A stretch of DNA of 64,000 nucleotides from Gammaproteobacteria bacterium HGW-Gammaproteobacteria-13 (GTDB lineage: Bacteria > Pseudomonadota > Gammaproteobacteria > Pseudomonadales > Pseudomonadaceae), in the NCBI GenBank assembly GCA_002840155.1, contig PGZH01000001.1:1-64000 (forward strand), given 5' to 3'. Shown in pieces: positions 8,870 through 20,641 of this stretch. Numbering within the stretch: the stretch's first letter is position 1; every line of letters begins with the position of its first letter. The notes beneath the pieces are model-generated. The model was not told where the DNA came from and searched no databases. It worked only from the letters and a program-made list of their open reading frames with translations. Position numbers and translations under genes: made by a program.

Positions 8870-10198
8870 ATGGCTAAGCAAGGTGCTCTCTCAGCGCTCA
8901 GCAATGGCGGGTTGTCCGAACTCTGGGCTCGTTTGCGCTTTCTGTTCATGGCGATCATCGTCTATCGGATAGGTGCACACATCCCAGTTCCAGGCATCAA
9001 CCCGGACCGGCTGGCGGACCTGTTTCGACAGAATGAGGGGACCATTCTTAGCTTGTTCAACATGTTTTCCGGCGGCGCGCTGGAGCGGATGAGCATTTTT
9101 GCACTGGGGATCATGCCGTACATCTCGGCATCGATCATCATGCAGCTCATGACCGCTGTCAGCCCGCAGCTGGAGCAGTTGAAGAAGGAAGGTGAAGCTG
9201 GCCGTCGCAAGATTAGCCAGTACACCCGCTACGGCACCCTCGTCCTGGCATTTGTCCAAGCCATCGGCATGTCCGTTGGTCTGGCCAGTCAGGGCGTAGC
9301 GTTTACGGTTGATTTCGGCTTCCACTTCGTTGCAGTCACCACCTTTGTGGCGGGTGCAATGTTCATGATGTGGCTGGGCGAGCAAATCACTGAGCGTGGT
9401 GTTGGCAACGGTATTTCGATGCTGATCTTTGCAGGCATCGTAGCCGGTCTGCCGTCGGCGATTGGGCAGTCTTTCGAGTCTGCTCGGCAGGGTGATATCA
9501 ATATCTTTGCCCTGATCGCCATCGGTTTGCTGGCAGTAGCGATTATCGGTTTCGTGGTGTTCATTGAGCGTGGTCAGCGTCGCATTGCGGTGCACTACGC
9601 CAAGCGTCAGCAGGGCCGTAAGGTCTTCGCTGCGCAGACCAGCCACTTGCCGTTGAAGGTGAACATGGCGGGGGTTATCCCGGCTATTTTCGCCAGCAGC
9701 CTTCTGTTATTCCCGGCTTCGCTGGGTGCCTGGTTCGGTCAGTCTGAAGGTATGGGCTGGCTGCAGGATATTTCACAGGCTATCGCTCCTGGTCAGCCGT
9801 TGAACATTTTGCTGTTTAGTGCAGGGATCGTTTTCTTCTGCTTCTTCTACACAGCGCTGATGTTCAACCCGAAAGACGTAGCGGAGAACCTGAAGAAGTC
9901 CGGTGCCTTTATTCCGGGTATCCGTCCCGGTGAGCAATCGGCGCGCTATATCGATGGCGTGTTGACTCGCTTGACCATGTTCGGTGCTCTGTACATGACG
10001 GCCGTATGCTTGTTGCCCCAGTTCCTGGTGGTGGCTGCCAACGTACCGTTCTATCTTGGCGGGACCTCGTTGCTGATCGTGGTAGTGGTTGTGATGGACT
10101 TTATGTCGCAAGTACAATCGCACCTCGTTTCGCACCAGTACGAATCCCTGATGAAGAAAGCCAACCTGAAGGGCTACGGCAGCGGCATGCTGCGCTGA
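8870..10198 (+). CDS. secY: Protein translocase subunit SecY
   Basis: SecY is the channel of the SecYEG translocon for export and membrane insertion. The 442-residue product shows ten hydrophobic segments; the first follows [11 protein letters not shown], and the plug and second segment include the [10 protein letters not shown] motif near residues 61-70. The cytoplasmic loop with E-R-G-Q-R-R-I (around residues 230-236) and the conserved [15 protein letters not shown] stretch are present. It is full length with no damage, unlike several neighbours, and is followed by rpmJ after 26 bases. Confidence 0.97.
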   Translation: MAKQGALSALSNGGLSELWARLRFLFMAIIVYRIGAHIPVPGINPDRLADLFRQNEGTILSLFNMFSGGALERMSIFALGIMPYISASIIMQLMTAVSPQLEQLKKEGEAGRRKISQYTRYGTLVLAFVQAIGMSVGLASQGVAFTVDFGFHFVAVTTFVAGAMFMMWLGEQITERGVGNGISMLIFAGIVAGLPSAIGQSFESARQGDINIFALIAIGLLAVAIIGFVVFIERGQRRIAVHYAKRQQGRKVFAAQTSHLPLKVNMAGVIPAIFASSLLLFPASLGAWFGQSEGMGWLQDISQAIAPGQPLNILLFSAGIVFFCFFYTALMFNPKDVAENLKKSGAFIPGIRPGEQSARYIDGVLTRLTMFGALYMTAVCLLPQFLVVAANVPFYLGGTSLLIVVVVVMDFMSQVQSHLVSHQYESLMKKANLKGYGSGMLR

Positions 10199-10224
10199 AG
10201 TCCATAAGGTTCGAGGAGTTGGTG

Positions 10225-10341
10225 ATGAAAGTTCGTGCATCGGTGAAAAAGCTGTGCCGTAACTGCAAGATTATCCGTCGCGAAGGTGTTGTTCGCGTGA
10301 TTTGCAGCTCGGAACCGCGTCACAAACAGCGCCAAGGCTGA
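10225..10341 (+). CDS. rpmJ: 50S ribosomal protein L36
   Basis: L36 is the smallest 50S protein. ATG 10225, preceded by GAGGAG, gives 38 residues ([20 protein letters not shown] ... RHKQRQG). The C-R-N-C pair, a third Cys and a His (P-R-H-K) form the zinc site of the zinc-binding type; zinc-starved bacteria often replace this form with a Cys-free paralogue. A reading that extends upstream into secY is not supported. It ends the spc operon here. Confidence 0.95.
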   Translation: MKVRASVKKLCRNCKIIRREGVVRVICSSEPRHKQRQG

Positions 10342-10360
10342 GTGTGAGTGAAGTTACAAG

Positions 10361-10400
10361 CCCGGCAGCTAGTGCGCTGCCGGGTTGATTATTTGTTTTT
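10361..10400 (+). terminator. Terminator between rpmJ and rpsM
   Basis: CCCGGCAGC and GCTGCCGGG form a 9-bp stem with a 6-base loop (10361-10384), followed by an AT-rich stretch ending GTTTTT (to 10400). It marks the spc/alpha operon boundary. Confidence 0.75.
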
Positions 10401-10413
10401 ACAGCGTTAATAT
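10385..10413 (+). promoter_or_regulatory. Putative sigma-70 promoter of the alpha operon
   Basis: TTGATT (10385-10390), a 17-base spacer and TAATAT (10408-10413) lie immediately after the terminator stem and about 60 bases upstream of rpsM. The -35 hexamer is identical to that of the promoter before rpsH. Confidence 0.6.
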
Positions 10414-10472
10414 CTCGCGCCCTATTTCTTGGCTTCCGGGGCGTAGGTAGCTGTCAATTGGAGTTCCACTGA

Positions 10473-10820
10473 ATGGCCCGTATTGCAGGCGTTAACAACA
10501 AGCACACTGTTATCTCGTTGACCTACATCTATGGTGTTGGTCGCACAACTGCACAGAAAGTCTGTGCTGCCGCCGGCGTTAATCCGGCTGCAAAGATCAA
10601 AGATCTCTCTGACGAGCAGATCGAGCAGCTGCGTGGCGAAGTAGCCAAGGTGAATACCGAAGGCGACCTGCGTCGTGAAGTGAACATGAAAATCAAGCGC
10701 TTGATGGACCTGGGTTGCTACCGCGGCCTGCGTCATCGTCGTGGTCTGCCGGTTCGCGGTCAGCGTACCAAGACCAACGCGCGTACCCGTAAGGGCCCGC
10801 GTAAGCCGATCCGCAAGTAA
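10473..10820 (+). CDS. rpsM: 30S ribosomal protein S13 with a 3-residue deletion
   Basis: S13 contacts the P-site tRNA and makes bridges to L5 and 23S rRNA. The product has 115 residues against 118 in Pseudomonas relatives. The N-terminus reads [12 protein letters not shown] where the family has [15 protein letters not shown], so nine bases encoding I-P-D are missing in frame at 10496/10497. The rest, including the basic C-terminal tail [12 protein letters not shown], is intact. GGAG lies well upstream of ATG. The I-P motif is conserved across bacteria, so the deletion is suspicious though less destructive than those in rpsH, rpsE and rpoA. Confidence 0.94.
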   Translation: MARIAGVNNKHTVISLTYIYGVGRTTAQKVCAAAGVNPAAKIKDLSDEQIEQLRGEVAKVNTEGDLRREVNMKIKRLMDLGCYRGLRHRRGLPVRGQRTKTNARTRKGPRKPIRK

Positions 10821-10850
10821 TCGCATTCGCGCATCGACAGGAATCTAGTC

Positions 10851-11240
10851 ATGGCAAAACCTGCTGCTCGTACTCGTAAGAAAGTCAAAAAGACGGTGGT
10901 TGATGGCATCGCCCACATCCACGCCTCTTTCAACAACACAATCGTGACCATTACTGACCGTCAGGGCAACGCCCTGTCCTGGGCTACCTCTGGTGGTTCG
11001 GGTTTCCGCGGCTCGCGTAAAAGCACCCCGTTCGCCGCCCAGGTGGCTGCAGAACGTGCTGGTCAAGCTGCGCTGGAATACGGTCTGAAGAACCTCGACG
11101 TAAACGTCAAGGGTCCAGGTCCGGGTCGTGAGTCCGCTGTCCGTGCATTGAACGGCTGTGGCTATAAGATCGCCAGCATCACCGATGTGACGCCCATCCC
11201 GCATAACGGGTGCCGTCCTTCGAAGAAGCGTCGCGTGTAA
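10851..11240 (+). CDS. rpsK: 30S ribosomal protein S11
   Basis: S11 forms the 30S platform and contacts the Shine-Dalgarno helix. The 129-residue product is complete, with the conserved [11 protein letters not shown] near residues 25-35 and [11 protein letters not shown] at the end. It sits between rpsM and rpsD, the alpha-operon order. Confidence 0.97.
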   Translation: MAKPAARTRKKVKKTVVDGIAHIHASFNNTIVTITDRQGNALSWATSGGSGFRGSRKSTPFAAQVAAERAGQAALEYGLKNLDVNVKGPGPGRESAVRALNGCGYKIASITDVTPIPHNGCRPSKKRRV

Positions 11241-11257
11241 TCAGGAGACAGTGAGAA

Positions 11258-11878
11258 ATGGCTCGTTACATTGGTCCCAAATGCAAACTGTCTCGTCGTG
11301 AAGGCACAGATCTTTTCCTGAAAAGCGGTGTACGCGCTCTGGAATCGAAGTGCAACATCGAAGCAGCCCCAGGTATTCACGGTCAGCGCCGTGGCCGTCA
11401 GTCCGACTACGGCACCCAGCTGCGTGAGAAGCAAAAAGTTCGTCGTATCTACGGTGTGCTTGAGCGTCAATTCAGCGGTTATTACAAAGAAGCTGCCGGC
11501 AAGAAAGGCGCTACTGGTGAGAACCTGCTGCAACTGCTCGAGTGCCGTCTGGATAACGTGGTTTACCGCATGGGCTACGGCGCTACTCGCGCTGAATCCC
11601 GTCAGCTGGTATCGCACAAGTCGATCAGCGTAAACGGTAAAACTGTCAACGTACCGTCCTACCAGGTTAAAGCTGGTGACGTTGTTGCAGTCCGCGAGAA
11701 ATCGAAGAATCAGCTGCGCATTGTTCAAGCTCTTGAGCTGTGTGCCCAGCGTGGCCGCGTTGAATGGGTAGAAGTAGACACTGAGAAGAAGTCTGGCGTG
11801 TTCAAAAACGTCCCGGCGCGCAGTGATCTCTCCGCTGACATCAACGAAAGCCTGATTGTCGAGCTCTACTCCAAGTAA
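11258..11878 (+). CDS. rpsD: 30S ribosomal protein S4
   Basis: S4 initiates 16S 5'-domain assembly and in E. coli represses the alpha operon by binding its leader pseudoknot. The 206-residue product is full length, beginning [19 protein letters not shown]. The S4 RNA-binding domain ([13 protein letters not shown]) spans about residues 95-160. AGGAG lies 9 bases upstream of ATG. rpoA follows after 22 bases. Confidence 0.97.
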   Translation: MARYIGPKCKLSRREGTDLFLKSGVRALESKCNIEAAPGIHGQRRGRQSDYGTQLREKQKVRRIYGVLERQFSGYYKEAAGKKGATGENLLQLLECRLDNVVYRMGYGATRAESRQLVSHKSISVNGKTVNVPSYQVKAGDVVAVREKSKNQLRIVQALELCAQRGRVEWVEVDTEKKSGVFKNVPARSDLSADINESLIVELYSK

Positions 11879-11900
11879 GGGCTAGAAAATAGGTGCATCC

Positions 11901-12832
11901 ATGCAGATTTCGGTAAATGAGTTCCTGACCCCCCGTCACATTGATGTCATACCCTGGGCAACGCGCTGCGTCGCATCCTGTTGTCCTCCATGCCTGGCTG
12001 TGCAGTAGTCGAGGCCGAGATTGACGGTGTACTCCATGAGTACAGCGCCATCGAAGGTGTTCAGGAAGACGTCATTGAAATCCTGCTCAACCTGAAAGGT
12101 CTGGCTGTCAAACTGCACGGTCGTGACGAAGTGACGTTGACTCTGGCGAAGAAGGGCTCGGGCGTAGTTACCGCTGCCGATATTCAGCTGGATCACGATG
12201 TCGAAATCGTCAATGGCGACCACGTAATCGCCAACCTGGCTTCCACTGGCGCGCTGAACATGAAGCTCACCATAGCTCGTGGTCGCGGCTATGAGCCGGC
12301 TGATGCTCGTCAGAGCGATGAAGACGAAAGCCGCAGCATTGGTCGCTTGCAGCTGGATGCTTCGTTCAGCCCGGTACGCCGTGTGTCGTACGTGGTGGAA
12401 AACGCTCGTGTTGAGCAGCGTACTAACCTGGACAAACTGGTCATTGACCTGGAGACCAACGGTACTCTGGACCCTGAAGAGGCTATTCGCCGCGCTGCAA
12501 CCATTCTGCAACAGCAGTTGGCTGCGTTCGTCGACCTTAAAGGTGACAGTGAGCCTGTTGTTATCGAGCAGGAAGATGAGATCGATCCGATCCTCCTCCG
12601 TCCGGTTGATGACCTGGAGCTGACTGTACGTTCGGCTAACTGCCTCAAGGCAGAGAACATTTACTACATCGGCGATCTGATTCAGCGCACCGAAGTAGAA
12701 CTGTTGAAAACGCCGAACCTGGGCAAGAAATCCCTGACCGAAATCAAGGATGTTCTGGCTTCTCGCGGTCTGTCCCTCGGTATGCGCCTCGACAACTGGC
12801 CGCCGGCAAGTCGTCATCATCACCGAACGTGA
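11901..12832 (+). pseudogene. rpoA: RNA polymerase alpha subunit, deletions at both ends
   Basis: Alpha dimerises to nucleate RNA polymerase and its C-terminal domain binds UP elements and activators. ATG 11901 starts normally ([16 protein letters not shown]), but at 11947/11948 the sequence jumps to codons for H37-T-L-G-N-A-L-R-R. About 61 bases are lost and the frame shifts, so translation from 11901 stops soon after. The second frame from 11948 carries the rest of the N-terminal domain and an intact C-terminal domain (helix-hairpin motif [12 protein letters not shown]). At the 3' end D-N-W-P-P-A-S runs into R-H-H-H-R-T and a stop, where Pseudomonas alpha has L-K-K-D-D-K-A-T-A. Two separate deletions in one essential gene point to an artefact. 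Confidence 0.9.
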
Positions 12833-12852
12833 GTTTGGTAAGGAATTGAACC

Positions 12853-13239
12853 ATGCGTCATCGTAAAAGTGGCCGTCACCTCAGCCGCACCAGCGCACAC
12901 CGCAAGGCCATGTTCCAGAACATGGCGGTATCGCTGTTCGAGCATGAGCTGATCAAAACTACTCTGCCGAAAGCCAAAGAGCTGCGTCGCGTTGCTGAGC
13001 CGCTGATTACTCTGGCTAAAGAAGACAGCGTTGCTAACCGTCGTCTGGCCTTCGACCGTACTCGTTCGAAAGCCATCGTCGGCAAGCTGTTCAACGACCT
13101 GGGCAAGCGCTACGCCACCCGTCAGGGCGGTTACCTGCGTATTCTCAAGTGCGGTTTCCGCACTGGCGACAATGCTCCAATGGCTTATGTTGAGCTGGTT
13201 GACCGTCCGGTCGCTGGTGCAGCTGTAGACGCTGAGTAA
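12853..13239 (+). CDS. rplQ: 50S ribosomal protein L17
   Basis: L17 lies at the exit port on the bottom of the 50S subunit. The 128-residue product begins [20 protein letters not shown], full length for Pseudomonas. AAGGA precedes the ATG. It is the last gene of the alpha operon and is followed by a strong terminator. In P. aeruginosa a catalase gene (katA) comes next; here the ferritin gene follows directly. Confidence 0.97.
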   Translation: MRHRKSGRHLSRTSAHRKAMFQNMAVSLFEHELIKTTLPKAKELRRVAEPLITLAKEDSVANRRLAFDRTRSKAIVGKLFNDLGKRYATRQGGYLRILKCGFRTGDNAPMAYVELVDRPVAGAAVDAE

Positions 13240-13256
13240 GTCGTCGGTTGTATAAG

Positions 13257-13284
13257 AAACCGGGCCTTGGCCCGGTTTTTTTAT
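13257..13284 (+). terminator. Terminator of the alpha operon
   Basis: AAACCGGGCC and GGCCCGGTTT pair over 10 bp with a TT loop (13257-13278), followed by a run of T. This is a textbook intrinsic terminator just after rplQ. Confidence 0.9.
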
Positions 13285-13400
13285 GGCTGGAATAAGCCCC
13301 GTCGCGGCGTTGTCATGCGCCGCCTATGCGTCGTGCTTGACCCGCCGGCTGTGGGCGGCCAGCATTAGTCGATGTTTGCCGCTTGTTAAGGAAAGTACCC

Positions 13401-13865
13401 ATGAAAGGCCATATAGAAGTCATCGATTACCTGAAGGTGCTGCTCAAGGGCGAGCTGGCGGCCCGTGATCAGTACTTCGTGCATTCGCGTCTGTATGAGG
13501 ATTGGGGTTTCAGCAAGCTGTACGAGCGGATCAACCATGAAATGGAAGAGGAGACTCAGCACGCTGATGCCATCCTCAAGCGCATTCTGTTTCTTGAGGG
13601 CTCGCCGGATATGGTTCCTGACAGCTTCCGCTTCGGCCAGAGCGTGCCAGAGATGCTCAAACTTGACCTCGCATTGGAATATCAGGTGCGCGCAGCCCTG
13701 AGCAAAGGTATCGCCCTGTGTGAGCAGCATCAGGATTACCAGACCCGCGATATCTTGCTGGTACAACTCAAGGACACCGAGGAAGATCACGCGTACTGGC
13801 TGGAAGTTCAGCTCGGTTTGATTGACCGCATCGGCCTGGAAAATTACCTGCAGACGCAGATGTAA
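13401..13865 (+). CDS. ftnA: Bacterial ferritin (FtnA/BfrA type)
   Basis: This is an iron-storage four-helix protein that assembles 24-mer cages and oxidises Fe(II) at a di-iron site. ATG 13401 ([20 protein letters not shown]) gives 154 residues and matches the protein beside uvrA in P. aeruginosa, named BfrA in older annotations but shown to be a ferritin. The E-x-x-H ferroxidase motifs are visible ([11 protein letters not shown] near residues 44-56; D-T-E-E-D-H-A-Y-W near 125-133). The Met that ligates haem in bacterioferritin (D-E-M-K-H-A-D) is replaced by Thr here, supporting the ferritin call. A shared bidirectional terminator separates it from convergent uvrA. Confidence 0.92.
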   Translation: MKGHIEVIDYLKVLLKGELAARDQYFVHSRLYEDWGFSKLYERINHEMEEETQHADAILKRILFLEGSPDMVPDSFRFGQSVPEMLKLDLALEYQVRAALSKGIALCEQHQDYQTRDILLVQLKDTEEDHAYWLEVQLGLIDRIGLENYLQTQM

Positions 13866-13871
13866 GATTCT

Positions 13872-13917
13872 GCAGCCAACAAAAAGCCCCGCATGTGCGG
13901 GGCTTTTTGTTGGCTGC
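13872..13917. terminator. Bidirectional terminator between ftnA and uvrA
   Basis: A perfect 22-bp inverted repeat with a 2-base loop. Its arms contain AAAAAGCCCCGCA and TGCGGGGCTTTTT, so it offers a T-rich 3' side in both directions. It serves both convergent genes. Confidence 0.9.
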
Positions 13918-13921
13918 GAGC

Positions 13922-16756
<2,835 letters not shown>

Positions 16757-16891
16757 AAACAACGGCCTCGCATGGCGGGCGGAAAACCACCGAGTATACG
16801 GGCCCGAAGGCGGGCGCGGCAAAGCGTCACTGCTGTGCCGCGCTCATTCAGTGCTGCTAGAATCGCCGCCTATTTCGACAGGGCATTTTCC

Positions 16892-18280
16892 ATGCATGAT
16901 CCGCACAGCGAGCGCATGAGCGGCAGTGAAACCCGCGCGGCCGGTGGCCTGGCGCTGGTGTTCGCGTTCCGCATGCTCGGTATGTTTATGGTGCTGCCGG
17001 TACTGGCGACCTATGGCATGGAGTTGCAGGGCAGTACGCCGGCGCTGATCGGCCTGGCCATTGGTGCCTACGGGCTGACTCAGGCGTTTCTGCAGATTCC
17101 CTTCGGCATGCTCAGTGACCGCATCGGTCGACGGCCGGTGATCTATGTCGGTCTGCTGATCTTTGCCGCCGGCAGCCTGCTGGCGGCCAATGCCGATTCG
17201 ATTTATGGGGTGATTGCCGGACGCATTCTGCAGGGCGCAGGGGCGATTTCCGCCGCGGTGATGGCGCTGCTCTCCGACCTGACTCGCGAGCAGCACCGCA
17301 CCAAGGCCATGGCCATGATTGGCATGAGCATCGGCCTGTCGTTTGCCGTGGCGATGGTGGTCGGTCCGTTGCTGACCCGTGCCTTTGGCCTGTCCGGTCT
17401 GTTTCTCGCCACAGCGGCCATGGCCCTGCTCGGTATTGTTATCGTCGCCGGGCTGGTGCCGGGCTCTGCCGGGCCGTTGCAGCATCGCGAGTCCGGGGTG
17501 AACAAGCAGGCGTTGCTGCCGACGCTCAAGCATGCTGACTTGCTGCGTCTGGATTTCGGCATTCTGGTGCTGCACGCGATTCTGATGGCCAGCTTTATTG
17601 CCTTGCCGTTGGCGCTGGTGGAGCAGGGCGGCCTAGCCAAGGAGGAGCACTGGTGGGTCTACCTGACCGCGCTGCTGGTGGGCTTCTTCGGCATGGTGCC
17701 GTTCATTATTTATGGCGAGAAAAAACGCCGGATGAAGCATGTGCTGCTCGGCGCGGTGACGGTGCTGTTGCTGTGTGAGCTGTTTTTCTGGTGGTTCGGC
17801 ACCAGCCTGCGCGCGCTGGTGCTAGGCACTGTAGTGTTCTTTACCGCATTCAACCTGCTGGAAGCCTCGCTGCCGTCGCTGATCAGCAAGGTCGCTCCGG
17901 CTGGTGGCAAAGGCACGGCGATGGGCGTGTATTCCACCAGCCAGTTCCTCGGCGCGGCCATCGGCGGCATTCTCGGCGGCTGGCTGTATCAGCACTACAG
18001 CCTGTCGGGAGTGTTTGCCGGCTGCGCAGTGCTGGCTCTTTTTTGGCTGGCCTTTGCTGTTACTATGCGCGAACCGCCGTATGTCACCAGCCTGCGTCTG
18101 CCGCTTTCAGCTGCGGCCTTGCAAGAGGCGGGGCTGGCCGAGCGTTTACAGGCTGTGCCCGGAGTGGCGGATGCCGTAGTGGTGCGCGACGAAGCGGCCA
18201 TCTATATCAAAGTGGATACCCAACAATTGGACCGCACGTCCCTTGAGCGCCTCATAGAGCCGGCGCCGGTGGCGTGCTGA
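16892..18280 (+). CDS. MFS transporter, YajR-like with C-terminal YAM-type domain
   Basis: This is a major facilitator superfamily transporter with about 12 hydrophobic segments in the inner membrane. ATG 16892 ([16 protein letters not shown]) gives 462 residues. The MFS motif A loop between helices 2 and 3 is clear ([12 protein letters not shown]). After the last helix an extra soluble segment of about 65 residues follows ([12 protein letters not shown] ... [18 protein letters not shown]), resembling the ferredoxin-like YAM domain of E. coli YajR. It occupies the usual Pseudomonas position between uvrA and ssb. The substrate is unknown; a drug-proton antiporter role is only family inference. 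Confidence 0.85.
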   Translation: MHDPHSERMSGSETRAAGGLALVFAFRMLGMFMVLPVLATYGMELQGSTPALIGLAIGAYGLTQAFLQIPFGMLSDRIGRRPVIYVGLLIFAAGSLLAANADSIYGVIAGRILQGAGAISAAVMALLSDLTREQHRTKAMAMIGMSIGLSFAVAMVVGPLLTRAFGLSGLFLATAAMALLGIVIVAGLVPGSAGPLQHRESGVNKQALLPTLKHADLLRLDFGILVLHAILMASFIALPLALVEQGGLAKEEHWWVYLTALLVGFFGMVPFIIYGEKKRRMKHVLLGAVTVLLLCELFFWWFGTSLRALVLGTVVFFTAFNLLEASLPSLISKVAPAGGKGTAMGVYSTSQFLGAAIGGILGGWLYQHYSLSGVFAGCAVLALFWLAFAVTMREPPYVTSLRLPLSAAALQEAGLAERLQAVPGVADAVVVRDEAAIYIKVDTQQLDRTSLERLIEPAPVAC

Positions 18281-18297
18281 AAGCCTAGGAGAACGTT

Positions 18298-18792
18298 ATG
18301 GCCCGTGGGGTTAACAAAGTCATTCTGGTCGGTACCTGCGGACAGGACCCGGAAACCCGCTACCTGCCGAGCGGCAACGCGGTCACCAACCTGAGCCTGG
18401 CGACCAGCGAGCAGTGGACCGACAAGCAGACCGGTCAGAAGGTCGAGAAAACCGAGTGGCACCGTGTGTCGCTGTTCGGCAAGGTCGCCGAGATCGCCGG
18501 CGAATACCTGCGCAAAGGTTCGCAGGTGTATATCGAGGGCAAGCTGCAAACCCGCGAGTGGGAAAAAGACGGCGTTAAGCGCTACACCACCGAGATTATC
18601 GTCGACATGCAGGGCACCATGCAGCTGCTTGGCGGCCGTCCGGACAATGCCGGTGGCGGTGATTCCGCTCCACGTCAACAGCGCCCTGCGCCGCAGCGCG
18701 AACCACAGCAGTCGGCACCACGCCCGGCGCCGCAACAAGCGCCTCAGCCAGCGGCGGATTTCGACAGTTTTGATGACGATATCCCGTTCTGA
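18298..18792 (+). CDS. ssb: Single-stranded DNA-binding protein
   Basis: SSB coats single-stranded DNA during replication, repair and recombination. The 164-residue product has the N-terminal OB fold ([11 protein letters not shown] to about residue 110). A Gln/Pro-rich linker follows, then the acidic partner-binding tip D-D-D-I-P-F at the C-terminus. GGAG is 7 bases upstream of ATG. It stands 17 bases after the MFS stop, probably in the same transcript, and near uvrA as in other pseudomonads. Confidence 0.97.
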   Translation: MARGVNKVILVGTCGQDPETRYLPSGNAVTNLSLATSEQWTDKQTGQKVEKTEWHRVSLFGKVAEIAGEYLRKGSQVYIEGKLQTREWEKDGVKRYTTEIIVDMQGTMQLLGGRPDNAGGGDSAPRQQRPAPQREPQQSAPRPAPQQAPQPAADFDSFDDDIPF

Positions 18793-18814
18793 TCTGCTGA
18801 GTTAGCACTCGATC

Positions 18815-19699
18815 ATGCGTATGCGGCTGATGCTGCTGGGTGGCGGTAATGCGCTGGGGCAGGCCTTGATCCGCCTTGGCGCCGAGGAAGACATTGGCTT
18901 TCTCGCACCGAAACCTCCGGAGTCGGGCTGGGACCCTGCTAGTCTGACCCAATTGCTCGATGACACCCGTCCCGATGCCCTGATCAACCTTGCTTACTAC
19001 TTCGACTGGTTCCAGGCCGAAGCGGTAAGCGAGGCGCATTTTGCTGCCCAGGAACGTTCCGTCGAGCGTCTGGCAGAGCTCTGTCAGCACCATGAAATTC
19101 GTCTGCTGCAGCCCTCCAGCTACCGCGTCTTCGATGGCTCGCGGGCGACTGCCTACAGCGAGAAGGAAGAGCCGGTGCCGCTGGGCGTGCGTGGGCAAGC
19201 GCTGTGGCGTTTCGAGCAGCGCGTGCGTGCGATCTGTCCACGGCATGTGTTGCTGCGCTTCGGCTGGCTGCTGGATGACAGCGCCAATGGCCTGCTCGGG
19301 CGTTTTCTCACCCGCGCCGCGCATGATGAACCGCTGCTGCTGGCCGATGATCGGCGCGGCAATCCGACCCCGGTCGATGATGCCGCGCGGGTGATTCTCG
19401 CCGTGCTCAAGCAGCTGGATTGCCAGACACCGCTGTGGGGCACCTATCACTATGGTGGCCATGAGGCGACCACTTCGCTGGCGCTGGGCCAGGCGGTGCT
19501 CAGTGAAGCGCGCAACTTCCGCAGCAATCTGGTCGATGAAGTGAGTCCGCAGGCGCACAGCGCGCGTCCGGATGCTGCTGAAGAACCGCAGCATGCGGTG
19601 CTGTCGTGCAAGAAAATCCTTCACACTTTTGGCATCAAGCCGCGTGCCTGGCGCTCGGGGTTGCCGAGCCTACTGGATAGTTATTACCGCCATGTCTGA
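18815..19699 (+). CDS. RmlD-like SDR-fold protein, probably catalytically inactive
   Basis: A 294-residue protein of the extended SDR / sugar-nucleotide-binding (RmlD-like) class. The N-terminal Rossmann motif is L-L-G-G-G-N-A-L-G-Q-A-L, where family members have G-x-x-G-x-L-G; the third glycine is replaced by Asn. At the place of the catalytic Y-x-x-x-K (around residue 125) it reads G-V-R-G-Q-A-L-W-R-F-E, so both Tyr and Lys are missing. The later motif R-G-N-P-T-P-V-D-D-A-A-R is typical of RmlD proteins. It may be a binding or regulatory subunit rather than an enzyme. A second in-frame ATG at 18821 is possible; neither has a strong ribosome site. It overlaps the next SDR gene by 8 bases, implying joint function. 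Confidence 0.75.
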   Translation: MRMRLMLLGGGNALGQALIRLGAEEDIGFLAPKPPESGWDPASLTQLLDDTRPDALINLAYYFDWFQAEAVSEAHFAAQERSVERLAELCQHHEIRLLQPSSYRVFDGSRATAYSEKEEPVPLGVRGQALWRFEQRVRAICPRHVLLRFGWLLDDSANGLLGRFLTRAAHDEPLLLADDRRGNPTPVDDAARVILAVLKQLDCQTPLWGTYHYGGHEATTSLALGQAVLSEARNFRSNLVDEVSPQAHSARPDAAEEPQHAVLSCKKILHTFGIKPRAWRSGLPSLLDSYYRHV

Positions 19700-20627
19700 T
19701 TCGCGCCCTGTTCTGGTTACCGGCGGTGCCGGTTTTATCGGCTCGCACCTGGTCGATGCGCTGTTGGCGCAGGGCCATAGCGTACGGGTGTTGGACAACC
19801 TGTCGATGGGCAAGCTGACCAACTTGCCGCTGGATAATCCGCGGTTGCAGTTTATTCAGGGTGATGTGGCCGACTCAGCCGCAGTGACGCAAGCGGTGGC
19901 CGGTTGCGCGGCGGTGGCGCACCTGGCCGCAGTAGCCTCGGTGCAGGCCTCGGTGGATGATCCGGTGTCCACCCACCAGAGCAATTTTGTCGGCACTTTG
20001 AATGTCTGTGAGGCGATGCGTCTGCATGGCGTCAAGCGCGTGCTGTTCGCCTCCAGTGCGGCGGTGTATGGCAACAATGGCGAAGGCCTGGCGATTGATG
20101 AAGACACGACCAAAGCGCCGCTGACGCCCTATGCGGCGGACAAGCTGGCCAGCGAGCACTACCTGGACTTCTATCGTCGCCAGCATGCTCTGGAGCCGGC
20201 GATCTTTCGCTTCTTCAATATCTTCGGGCCGCGCCAGGACCCATCCTCGCCGTACTCCGGGGTGATCAGCATCTTTACCCAGCGCGTCCAGCAGAGCCTG
20301 CCGATCAGCGTGTTCGGTGATGGCGAGCAGACTCGTGACTTCTTCTATATCGAGGACTTGCTGGTGCTGTTGACCCAGGCGCTGACTGCGCCGCAGGTAG
20401 TGGAGGGCGCGGTGAATGTGGGTTGGAGCCAGGCCGTCAGCCTGAATCAATTGCTCGCGCAGATTGGTGAGCTGTGTGGCGGCCTGCCTGCGGTCAATTA
20501 CCAGGCTGCGCGTGCCGGCGATATTCGCCATTCGCGCGCGGATAACCAGCGCTTGCAGGCGCATTATCAACTGCCCGTGGCAACGCCGATGCGTGAAGGT
20601 TTGCGCCGCCTGCTGGCGCAGCCTTGA
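19692..20627 (+). CDS. NAD-dependent epimerase/dehydratase (GalE/WbpP-like SDR)
   Basis: An extended SDR of 311 residues from ATG 19692 (MSDSRPVLVTGGAGFIGSHL). The NAD motif T-G-G-A-G-F-I-G is perfect, the acidic residue D-N-L-S-M-G-K follows the second strand, and the catalytic Y-A-A-D-K (T-P-Y-A-A-D-K-L-A-S-E) is intact. The family acts on nucleotide sugars, most often as UDP-sugar 4-epimerases; the exact substrate cannot be read from sequence. The start lies inside the upstream SDR gene, so the two are co-translated. A bidirectional terminator follows. Confidence 0.85.
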   Translation: MSDSRPVLVTGGAGFIGSHLVDALLAQGHSVRVLDNLSMGKLTNLPLDNPRLQFIQGDVADSAAVTQAVAGCAAVAHLAAVASVQASVDDPVSTHQSNFVGTLNVCEAMRLHGVKRVLFASSAAVYGNNGEGLAIDEDTTKAPLTPYAADKLASEHYLDFYRRQHALEPAIFRFFNIFGPRQDPSSPYSGVISIFTQRVQQSLPISVFGDGEQTRDFFYIEDLLVLLTQALTAPQVVEGAVNVGWSQAVSLNQLLAQIGELCGGLPAVNYQAARAGDIRHSRADNQRLQAHYQLPVATPMREGLRRLLAQP

Positions 20628-20641
20628 GCTTGCGCTAGACG

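Noticed and set aside
16800-16891. Possible LexA box upstream of uvrA
   Set aside because: CTG and CAG half-sites occur but are 13 bases apart instead of 10, and the spacer is GC-rich; no site meets the consensus.
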